Assembly (NCBI GenBank): GCA_013201395.1
Contig: JABMJD010000001.1
Coordinates: 169,649 to 233,648 of the forward strand
Direction of reading: 5' to 3'
Origin: Candidatus Syntrophopropionicum ammoniitolerans
GTDB taxonomy: Bacteria > Bacillota > Desulfotomaculia > Desulfotomaculales > Pelotomaculaceae
DNA: 64,000 nucleotides
In this document: in pieces, positions 57,203-64,000 of the stretch
Numbering within the stretch: the first letter of the stretch is position 1
How the letters are laid out: the number at the start of each line of letters is the position of its first letter
The notes under the pieces: generated by a model
Databases searched by the model: none
Told to the model about the DNA's origin: nothing
Seen by the model: the letters and a program-made list of their open reading frames with translations, nothing else
Position numbers and translations under genes: made by a program

Positions 57203-58603
57203 ATGGCAAAAGGACCAAAAGCTGTATTAATTACCGATACTACCTTCCGGGATGCCCACCAGTCCTTGTTGGCTACCCGGATGAGAACAGAACATATGAT
57301 ACCTATTGCAGAGAAACACGATGAAATAGGTTTCTATTCTATGGAAATGTGGGGCGGAGCCACATTTGACACCTGCATGCGTTTTTGTGGTGATGATCCC
57401 TGGGAACGTCTCAGGGTAATCAGGCGCCATTTGAAAAAGACCAAAACCCAGATGCTGTTGAGGGGCCAAAATATCGTCGGTTACAGGAACTATGCAGATG
57501 ATGTGCTCATTGAATTCATCAAAAAAGCAGTTTTTAATGGTATGGATATTTTCCGCTGTTTCGATGCCTTGAACGACTACCGCAACCTGGAGGTTGCGAT
57601 TAAAACTGTGCTCGATGAAGGTGCGCATGCCCAGGGCACAATTTGCTATGCAATTAGCCCTGTACACACCGTCGAACACTATGTGGGCAAGGCCAAGGAA
57701 TTGGAAAGCATGGGTGTTCAATCCATCGCCATTAAAGATATGGCTGGTATTATAGCGCCATATATAACCTATGATATTGTTAAAGGCATGAGAAAAGCAG
57801 GTATTACCGTTCCCATCCAGCTTCACTGCCACTATACCAGTGGTATGGGTTCTATGGCCTACATGAAGGGTGTGGAGGCAGGCGCCAATATTATAGATTG
57901 TGCTATATCACCGATGTCGGTACAAACTTCACAGCCTTCAATTGAGGTTATGTGTTCGGCATTTGAAGGAACAGAATATGATACCGGTCTGGATCTGGAA
58001 CCCATGATTGAATTAGCCGACTACTGGAAAGAAGTCCGCCCGCAATATGCAGCCTTCGATCTGGCGCAAAAATATCCCGATGCCGGCATCCTGGTATCAC
58101 AGGTTCCGGGTGGTATGATGTCCAACTTCTTATCCCAGCTGCAACAGGCTAATGCCCTTGACCGCCTGCCAGACGTGCTAAAGGAAATGCCGCGGGTACA
58201 GGAAGATTTTGGCTGGCCACCGCTGGTAACACCATCAAGCCAAATTGTTGGTTCACAGGCTGTGCTGAATGTCCTTATGGGCCGTTATAAAATGTGCACA
58301 AATGAAGTTAAGCAGTACATGCGCGGTTATTATGGCCGGCCACCGGCACCAATTAACGAAAAGGCACGCAAGGCTATTATACGTGATGAAAAACCAATCA
58401 CTTGCCGCCCGGCCGATAAGCTGGAGCCGGAATTGCCAAAAGCAAAAGAAATGATTGCCCACGTGATGGAAAAGGAAGAGGATGTTATCTCATGCGCCAT
58501 CTATCCACAGGTAGCACCCGATTTCCTTGAAGAAAGAATGGCAAAAAAACTTAAAGTGGATGTTAAACTGGCTGAGCAGAGTACACAATTCTACCCGGTA
58601 TAA
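57203..58603 (+). CDS. pycB: Pyruvate carboxylase subunit B / transcarboxylase 5S-like subunit
   Basis: About 466 residues. TDTTFRDAHQSLLATRMRT, EMWGGATFDTCMRF, MLLRGQNIVGYRNYADDV, FDALNDYRN, IKDMAGIIAPY, LHCHYTSGMGSMAYM and DCAISPMSVQTSQPS give the HMGL-like carboxyltransferase barrel with its metal and Lys ligands. It exchanges carboxyl between oxaloacetate and biotin. AGGGGAGG precedes ATG 57203. With 12S-like and BCCP genes it can form a complete transcarboxylase. Confidence 0.93.
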   Translation: MAKGPKAVLITDTTFRDAHQSLLATRMRTEHMIPIAEKHDEIGFYSMEMWGGATFDTCMRFCGDDPWERLRVIRRHLKKTKTQMLLRGQNIVGYRNYADDVLIEFIKKAVFNGMDIFRCFDALNDYRNLEVAIKTVLDEGAHAQGTICYAISPVHTVEHYVGKAKELESMGVQSIAIKDMAGIIAPYITYDIVKGMRKAGITVPIQLHCHYTSGMGSMAYMKGVEAGANIIDCAISPMSVQTSQPSIEVMCSAFEGTEYDTGLDLEPMIELADYWKEVRPQYAAFDLAQKYPDAGILVSQVPGGMMSNFLSQLQQANALDRLPDVLKEMPRVQEDFGWPPLVTPSSQIVGSQAVLNVLMGRYKMCTNEVKQYMRGYYGRPPAPINEKARKAIIRDEKPITCRPADKLEPELPKAKEMIAHVMEKEEDVISCAIYPQVAPDFLEERMAKKLKVDVKLAEQSTQFYPV

Positions 58604-58622
58604 ATATAACTGAAATTGAAAA

Positions 58623-58667
58623 TGTCATAATCGGGCCGGCGGTTTTTTCAACCGGCCCATAATGACA
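58623..58667 (+). repeat. Long hairpin at the end of the propionate cluster
   Basis: TGTCAT/ATGACA outside and GGGCCGG/CCGGCCC inside. A T run lies in the loop but not after the stem, so it is either a weak terminator or a 3' stabilising structure. Confidence 0.55.
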
Positions 58668-58939
58668 AAATTATCACTCAGGAAAATCCATGTTTACTCA
58701 ACTTCTAGTATGGGGATATTAATTTTGCAAATCACCCTGTATTTTGTTGAAAAAAATTTTGGCCAATAGCTTGATTGATTAATTTTAATAACTAGGTAAG
58801 TTGGCAGCATATGGCGCCATGGGTTTTAACTGCCAATAAAGATACAAAGAAATTTGTTTGGTTCTGTAGTATAATATTGATTTGTGATGACAGATTAACC
58901 GGGGCGTCGGGAAAAATTAAAAGGGGGTTAACTAGTTAA
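58668..58939. other. Spacer before the pyruvate oxidoreductase gene
   Basis: No ORF. A TATAAT at about 58871 and the AAAAGGGGG ribosome site before 58940 suggest that the downstream gene has its own promoter. Nothing else is recognised. Confidence 0.4.
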
Positions 58940-61900
58940 ATGGCAAAAGGAAAAATCATGACTATGGATGGTGTAAAGGCCGCATCCTATGTGTCATATG
59001 CTTTTACTGAATGCGCTTGTATCTACCCAATTACCCCATCTTCTGGTATGGCCGAATATATTGATGAATGGTCTGCACAAGGCTTAAAAAATATATTTGA
59101 CCAAACAGTAATGGTGCAAGAAATGCAATCCGAGGCTGGTGCTGCCGCCGCTTTGCACGGCTCGCTGGCTGCCGGGGTACTCAGCACAACCTACACAGCT
59201 TCTCAAGGTTTGATGCTGATGATTCCAAACATGTACAAAATTTCTGGGGAACTAATGCCCGGTGTAATCCATTGTACTGCACGGGCACTTTCCGCACACG
59301 CCTTAAGTATCTTTGGGGATCACTCTGATGTTATGAACTGCCGCATGACTGGTTTTGCTATGCTGGCTGCCAGCAATGTTAAAGAGGTAATTGATATCGG
59401 TGCGGTAGCTCACCTGGCCTCCATAAAATCCAGAGTACCTTTCCTCCATTTCTTTGATGGTTTCAGAACCTCTCATGAACAACAAAAAATTGAGGTTCTT
59501 CAATATGAAGACCTGGCCAAGCTGGTTGACTACGAAGCTGTAGAAGAATTCCGTAAAAGAGCACTTAACCCAGAAAATCCAGTGGTTAGAGGCACTGCCC
59601 AGAACCCTGATATTTTCTTCCAGGCCAGAGAAGCATGCAACCCGTTCTATGATGCAGTACCCGATATCGTAGCCGACTACATGGAGGAAATAAATAAACT
59701 GACAGGAGAGAACTACAAGCCGTTTGTTTACTACGGTGCACCGGATGCTGAGAATATTATCATTGCCATGGGATCAGTTTGCGACACCATTGAGCAAACT
59801 GTGGACTATTTAAACGCTAATGGAGAAAAGGTCGGCGCCATATTTGTCCATCTGTATAGACCTTTCTCAGCAAAATATTTCTTTGATGTATTACCAGAGA
59901 GTGTTAAGAAAATTGCCGTCATTGACCGCACCAAAGAGCCTGGCGCTCTGTGTGAACCTCTATGTGAAGATGTCAAAGCCCTGTTCTATGATCAAGAAGT
60001 TAAACCAATGATTATCGGCGGGCGTTATGGTCTTGGTTCCAAAGATACCATTCCATCTGATATCCTGGCAGTATTTAAAAACCTGGCTGCCGATAAGCCC
60101 AAGGATGGATTCACAATCAGTATCGTAGACGATGTAACCAACCTATCACTGCCCAGAGAAGAACTTATCGACGCCACACCGGAGGGCACCATTCAGTGCA
60201 AATTTTATGGTCTTGGTTCCGACGGTACCGTAGGCGCCAACAAGCAGGCAGTAGCCATCATTGGGGATACCACCGACCTTTATGCTCAGGCATATTTTTC
60301 TTATGATTCTAAAAAGTCGGGCGGCTTTACCGTATCACACCTGCGTTTTGGTGAAAAACCGATTAAAGCCCCTTACCTGATTGATAATGCAGACTTTGTA
60401 TCATGCAGCAACCAGTCCTATGTCAATACTCTAGACATGCTTTCCGGACTAAAAAAAGGTGGCACCTTCCTCTTAAACTGCGTTTGGACACCGGAAGAGC
60501 TGGATGAGGAACTGCCCGCCGCCATGAAGAAATACATGGCTGAAAATGACATCAATTTCTACACCGTCAACGCTGTAGATATAGCAAAAGAGCTTGGGTT
60601 GGGTAACCGCTACAATATGGTTATGCAATCTGCTTTCTTCAAGTTAGCTAATGTTATTCCTGTTGAAAGTGCAATTACTGAACTAAAAAGCAGCATTAAG
60701 AGATCCTATGGCAGAAAAGGCGATGCCATTGTCAACATGAACTATGGTGCCGTTGACAAGGGTATCGACGGCATGGTAAAAATCGACGTGCCGGATGCAT
60801 GGAAGGATGCTGTAGACAAGGAAAAAGAAGCCAAGGAAGTACCGGAATTCATTGAAAAAATTGCCAGAGTAATGAATAGACTAGAAGGGGACAAACTCCC
60901 TGTTAGTGCTTTCACAGGCAGAGAAGACGGCAGCTTCCCAATGGCTACCACCAAATATGAAAAGCGCGGCACAGCTGACTTTGTGCCTGAGTGGAACCCT
61001 GAAAATTGTATTCAGTGCAACCAATGTGCATTTGTATGTTCCCATGCTGCTATCAGGCCATTCCTGTTAACAGACGAAGAACTCAAAAATGCTCCCGAAG
61101 GCTTTAAATCTATAAAGGCCACCGGTAAACAACTAGCAGGTCTAACATATAGCCTGCAGATAAGCCCGATGGATTGCATGGGTTGCGGTGTCTGTGTGGA
61201 GATTTGCCCGTCCAAGGAAAAAGCCATCACCATGCAGCCTTTTGGTACCCAGGTACAGGAAGCAGCCAACTGGGATTATACTACCAATAATGTAACCTAC
61301 AAGGACAACCTGTGGAACAGGCTAACAGTCAAAGGTAGCCAGTTTTCACAACCGTTGTTGGAGTTCTCCGGCTCCTGCGGTGGATGCCTGGAAACTGCCT
61401 ATGCTAAATTGCCGACACAGCTCTTTGGTGACAGAATGATTATTACAAATGCTACAGGTTGCTCGTCAATCTGGGGTGGTAGTGCTCCTTCATCACCTTA
61501 TGCTGTAAACCCGGAAGGGAAGGGACCGGCCTGGTGCAGTGGTCTATTCGAAGACAATGCTGAATTTGGTTTTGGTGTATACCTCGGATATAAGCAGCGG
61601 ATTGCTAAACTCATCGACCTGATGAAGGAAGCAATGAGTCAGGATATTAATCCGGAACTCAAGGCTGCTTTCCAGGAGTGGCTCGACGGCTATGATGATG
61701 CAGAAGCTTCCAAAGCAGCGGCAGCCAAAATAGAACCTCTCTTAGAGGGTCAAGATAACCCATTGCTTAAAGAAATAGCAGCCATGAATGATGTCCTAAT
61801 TAAAAAATCTATCTGGATTCTCGGTGGAGACGGATGGGCATATGACATCGGTTATGGCGGGCTAGACCACGTGCTGGCTCAAAACGAAGATGTAAACGTC

Positions 61901-62455
61901 CTGGTCTTTGACACCGAAGTTTATTCCAACACCGGCGGTCAGGCCTCCAAGTCAACCCCCAGAGCTGCAGTGGCCAAATTTACTGCTGCCGGTAAGAGTA
62001 CCAAGAAGAAAGACCTGGGCGCCATGGCTATGACCTATGGGTATGTGTATGTGGCACAAATTGGTATGGGTGCTAATATGGCCCAAACATTAAGAGCCTT
62101 TGCAGAAGCTGAAGCTTACAAGGGACCATCCCTGATCATAGCTTACTCACCCTGCATTAACCACGGTTTAAGAGGTGGTATGAAGGGAGTCCAAGCAGAG
62201 ATAGTTAAGGCTGTTAAGTCAGGTTATTGGCATCTTTACAGATATAACCCGGACCTCAAGGCTGAAGGTAAGAATCCTTTCATACTTGACTCCAAGGAAC
62301 CTAATTTCGATCTCTTCAAGGATTTCCTCATGGGTGAAGTGCGCTATGCCTCGCTAACCCAGTTATTCCCTGCAGCTGCAGAAACCTTATTCCAAAAAAC
62401 TGCTGCAGATGCAAAAGAACGTTATGAAGGCTACAAGGAATTAGCTGAAAAATAA
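58940..62455 (+). CDS. nifJ: Pyruvate:ferredoxin (flavodoxin) oxidoreductase, single chain
   Basis: 1171 residues, all domains fused: N-terminal YPITPSSGMAEYIDEWS (pyruvate binding), FDGFRTSHEQ, the gamma-like domain (GLGSDGTVGANKQA), two 4Fe-4S clusters (CIQCNQCAFVCSH and CMGCGVCVEICP), and the TPP domain (FSGSCGGCLETAY, GGDGWAYDIGYGGLDHVL, NTGGQASKSTPRA). Converts pyruvate and CoA to acetyl-CoA, CO2 and reduced ferredoxin, the final step of this pathway. Ends at a strong terminator. Confidence 0.97.
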   Translation: MAKGKIMTMDGVKAASYVSYAFTECACIYPITPSSGMAEYIDEWSAQGLKNIFDQTVMVQEMQSEAGAAAALHGSLAAGVLSTTYTASQGLMLMIPNMYKISGELMPGVIHCTARALSAHALSIFGDHSDVMNCRMTGFAMLAASNVKEVIDIGAVAHLASIKSRVPFLHFFDGFRTSHEQQKIEVLQYEDLAKLVDYEAVEEFRKRALNPENPVVRGTAQNPDIFFQAREACNPFYDAVPDIVADYMEEINKLTGENYKPFVYYGAPDAENIIIAMGSVCDTIEQTVDYLNANGEKVGAIFVHLYRPFSAKYFFDVLPESVKKIAVIDRTKEPGALCEPLCEDVKALFYDQEVKPMIIGGRYGLGSKDTIPSDILAVFKNLAADKPKDGFTISIVDDVTNLSLPREELIDATPEGTIQCKFYGLGSDGTVGANKQAVAIIGDTTDLYAQAYFSYDSKKSGGFTVSHLRFGEKPIKAPYLIDNADFVSCSNQSYVNTLDMLSGLKKGGTFLLNCVWTPEELDEELPAAMKKYMAENDINFYTVNAVDIAKELGLGNRYNMVMQSAFFKLANVIPVESAITELKSSIKRSYGRKGDAIVNMNYGAVDKGIDGMVKIDVPDAWKDAVDKEKEAKEVPEFIEKIARVMNRLEGDKLPVSAFTGREDGSFPMATTKYEKRGTADFVPEWNPENCIQCNQCAFVCSHAAIRPFLLTDEELKNAPEGFKSIKATGKQLAGLTYSLQISPMDCMGCGVCVEICPSKEKAITMQPFGTQVQEAANWDYTTNNVTYKDNLWNRLTVKGSQFSQPLLEFSGSCGGCLETAYAKLPTQLFGDRMIITNATGCSSIWGGSAPSSPYAVNPEGKGPAWCSGLFEDNAEFGFGVYLGYKQRIAKLIDLMKEAMSQDINPELKAAFQEWLDGYDDAEASKAAAAKIEPLLEGQDNPLLKEIAAMNDVLIKKSIWILGGDGWAYDIGYGGLDHVLAQNEDVNVLVFDTEVYSNTGGQASKSTPRAAVAKFTAAGKSTKKKDLGAMAMTYGYVYVAQIGMGANMAQTLRAFAEAEAYKGPSLIIAYSPCINHGLRGGMKGVQAEIVKAVKSGYWHLYRYNPDLKAEGKNPFILDSKEPNFDLFKDFLMGEVRYASLTQLFPAAAETLFQKTAADAKERYEGYKELAEK

Positions 62456-62498
62456 TTTAAATATAACACACCTTTTATAGAGGGAGAGAGATACACTA

Positions 62499-62532
62499 AC
62501 GGAGGACAAGATGATGTCCTCCGTCTTTTTTT
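62499..62532 (+). terminator. Intrinsic terminator after nifJ
   Basis: ACGGAGGACA and TGTCCTCCGT around AGATGA, followed by CTTTTTTTT. Confidence 0.92.
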
Positions 62533-62655
62533 TAGCAGATATACTGGCTATCCCCGGGGTTTATAAATATATATAAAATCGTCATCTTTATTACCTATTT
62601 TTACATAAGAAATCTGGTTCCGCTAATAGATATTATGTAAACTAGCGTAATATAA

Positions 62656-62701
62656 AAACAATTGCCTGAAGTTACCTGAGGCTACCTTCAAGTAATTGTT
62701 T
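62656..62701. repeat. Imperfect inverted repeat
   Basis: AAACAATTGCCTGAAG and the matching CTTCAAGTAATTGTTT pair over about 21 bases with a few mismatches or G-U pairs, in the gene-free stretch 62533-62954. Confidence 0.45.
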
Positions 62702-62762
62702 ATCCCTCAAAATACTACAAAGGCGTGTCTATTTTCCTTTTTAATTATATCTTTCAATAAAC

Positions 62763-62790
62763 GACGCGTTAGAATCGTTTCTAACGCGTC
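62763..62790. repeat. 12-bp perfect palindrome arms
   Basis: GACGCGTTAGAA and TTCTAACGCGTC are perfect complements around TCGT. It lies 165 bases past the sulfite-reductase-like gene's stop (minus strand) without a T run, so it may be an operator, a weak terminator or another structured element. Confidence 0.5.
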
Positions 62791-62954
62791 AAAATTTACT
62801 GGCCCAGGTGTTTATACCTTACATTTCAAACTTGTTTCAGTTCCTTAATATGATATTGTTGTTTGCATGGCTATGTTTCTAGCATAAATTATTACCTTTA
62901 ATCATATTCCCTGGTCTTTAGTCTTCTTATTAACTGAGCAGCATAAATCAATTT

Positions 62955-63677
62955 TTATGATTCGCCCTTCTTCGGGGCTAGCACAGCATCTTTTAAAGGT
63001 TCGATACCCATTCGCTCAATGAGTCTGGATATTCTTTCCCTTGGTTTAGCATTGTTTTTATAATAATCTAAACATTTCTGGATCAACATGACGGCTTGAT
63101 CGTCAGTTAGATTTTCAGCAATAACATCCCCGATACGCGGCTTACGGCCCGAGGTTCCACCTACTATCAAGGTCCAGCCTTTCTTTTTACCAAACAAACC
63201 AATGTCCCGCAAATAACCTTCACAGCAATTGTTAGGGCAACCGGAAATACCCACCTTGGTTTTCCCAGGTAGATCCATCCCAACCAACTGTTTTTCTAGA
63301 AGCATGCCCAAATTAAGTGCATCCAATATGCCAAACCTGCAGACGGCTTTGCCGGGGCAGGCTTTAACATAATGAACGCAATGTCCAATTGCCGGAGCCG
63401 GATCCATACCTAGATCAGTCCAAACATCCTCAATAACTTCAGGTTTTAGTCCGACCAGGGCCAACCGTTGTGCAGAAGTCATTTTTACAATGGGTATATC
63501 ATACTTTCTAACAACATGGGCAATTTTTTCTAAAAATTCTGGGGTTATTATGCCCAGTGGTGACCTTGGTACAATGCCATAGGTTTGTTTATCCCTTTGA
63601 ATAAAGGCGCCACGTGGTAATATTTGTTCTGTAATAGGAATCCCTCCAATTCCAATATGATAAGATAATTTTACCAT
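62955..63677 (-). CDS. Small siroheme/4Fe-4S sulfite or nitrite reductase-like protein
   Basis: Up to 240 residues: only the core of the family. RGAFIQRDKQTYGIVPRSP, TSAQRLALVGLKPE, CVHYVKACPGKAVCRFG and SGCPNNCCEGYLRDIG supply the cysteines for siroheme and the 4Fe-4S cluster. Small, single-domain forms are common in anaerobes (assimilatory type); the substrate is not decided by sequence. ATG 63677 has no ribosome site. An in-frame ATT at 63635, six bases after GGAGGG, would start right before the conserved part (ITEQILPRG). Confidence 0.82.
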   Translation of the reverse strand: MVKLSYHIGIGGIPITEQILPRGAFIQRDKQTYGIVPRSPLGIITPEFLEKIAHVVRKYDIPIVKMTSAQRLALVGLKPEVIEDVWTDLGMDPAPAIGHCVHYVKACPGKAVCRFGILDALNLGMLLEKQLVGMDLPGKTKVGISGCPNNCCEGYLRDIGLFGKKKGWTLIVGGTSGRKPRIGDVIAENLTDDQAVMLIQKCLDYYKNNAKPRERISRLIERMGIEPLKDAVLAPKKGES

Positions 63678-63730
63678 TAAACTTACATATTATAAACAGA
63701 GAAATTAATATTTTAGCAATTGTATCAAGT

Positions 63731-64000
63731 TTAATCTTTATTCCAGAGCAAAAAACCTCTCTCAGCATATGCTCCAATAGCAATTTTAACATCACCTGTG
63801 ACCAATTTATCAAATACCTGTCTACTAATGCTTTTATTGTACAATATATTTTCCACATTGCTTGCAGATGTAAAAAGACAAATGAAATGCCGGGCAGATT
63901 TTCCATAGCAAATTATTTTCTTAATCTGATCATCAGTGGCTTTATTGGTGAGGATGTAATACACTTCTGGGCCAAACAATAGGGTATTTCCATCATCTAT
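63731..64000 (-). CDS. Hypothetical protein, truncated at window edge
   Basis: The minus-strand frame is open from 64000 to the stop at 63731, giving at least 89 residues without a clear start. Pieces such as KSARHFICLFTSASNVENIL and VTGDVKIAIGAYAERGFLLW suggest an alpha/beta protein. I do not recognise it. It lies upstream of the sulfite-reductase-like gene by about 50 bases and may be co-transcribed with it. Confidence 0.5.
   Translation of the reverse strand: MDDGNTLLFGPEVYYILTNKATDDQIKKIICYGKSARHFICLFTSASNVENILYNKSISRQVFDKLVTGDVKIAIGAYAERGFLLWNKD

Overview
The window reads as chromosomal DNA of a low-to-moderate GC, endospore-forming, strictly anaerobic Firmicute. The best fit is a propionate-oxidising member of the Peptococcaceae (Desulfotomaculum/Pelotomaculum type). 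This rests on a complete methylmalonyl-CoA gene cluster laid out like that of syntrophic or sulfate-reducing propionate oxidisers, a pyruvate:ferredoxin oxidoreductase, anaerobic cobalamin synthesis genes, spoVK and other spore-type genes, Shine-Dalgarno motifs of the GGAGG type, and heavy use of TTG and GTG starts. Genus-level placement is inference; no 16S gene is present. I see no insertion sequences, prophage, CRISPR array, tRNA or rRNA.

Layout. 1-7 kb: the end of a DapL-like aminotransferase, a small coiled-coil gene, paired DnaA boxes, then a cobalamin riboswitch with its terminator ahead of a cobU-cobQ(short)-cbiB-cobS-cobD-cobC operon. 7-19 kb: guaB, an AcuA-like acetyltransferase, a winged-helix/coiled-coil protein, a group of small spore-type genes, a cysteine desulfurase, a minus-strand set of three 2-hydroxyacyl-CoA dehydratase activase-type proteins, a Nudix hydrolase and a lone minC. 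19-29 kb: galT-like/glgA, a two-component system divergent from a DUF2680 secreted protein, a SanA-like membrane protein, a structured non-coding stretch, Asp23, a CitE-like lyase, UspA and small hypotheticals. 29.6-44.4 kb: miaB-ylbF, then mutS-hyuA-HDAC-mutL-methyltransferase-miaA-hfq-spoVK-ynbB, then a LysR regulator. 44.5-45.1 kb: lexA on the minus strand.

45.3-62.5 kb is the metabolic core. A sigma-54 activator with an unusual N-terminal Rossmann-like domain precedes a canonical GG-N10-GC promoter, then the two-subunit fumarase, succinyl-CoA synthetase, two-subunit methylmalonyl-CoA mutase, epimerase, biotin-dependent carboxyltransferase (12S-like, small subunit, BCCP), malate dehydrogenase, 5S-like pyruvate carboxylase B subunit, and pyruvate:ferredoxin oxidoreductase. 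Together these carry propionyl-CoA through methylmalonyl-CoA, succinate, fumarate, malate, oxaloacetate and pyruvate to acetyl-CoA. Propionyl-CoA carboxylation is probably coupled to oxaloacetate decarboxylation by transcarboxylation. The B12-dependent mutase explains the value of the nearby B12-regulated operon. Succinate dehydrogenase and a propionate CoA-transferase are not in the window.

The window ends with a small siroheme sulfite-reductase-like protein and an edge-truncated ORF on the minus strand. Points of most interest: the sigma-54 control region, probable ATT start codons at up to three genes, a CobQ lacking its glutaminase domain, the hyuA/HDAC pair between mutS and mutL, and unassigned structured RNA near 25.8 kb.
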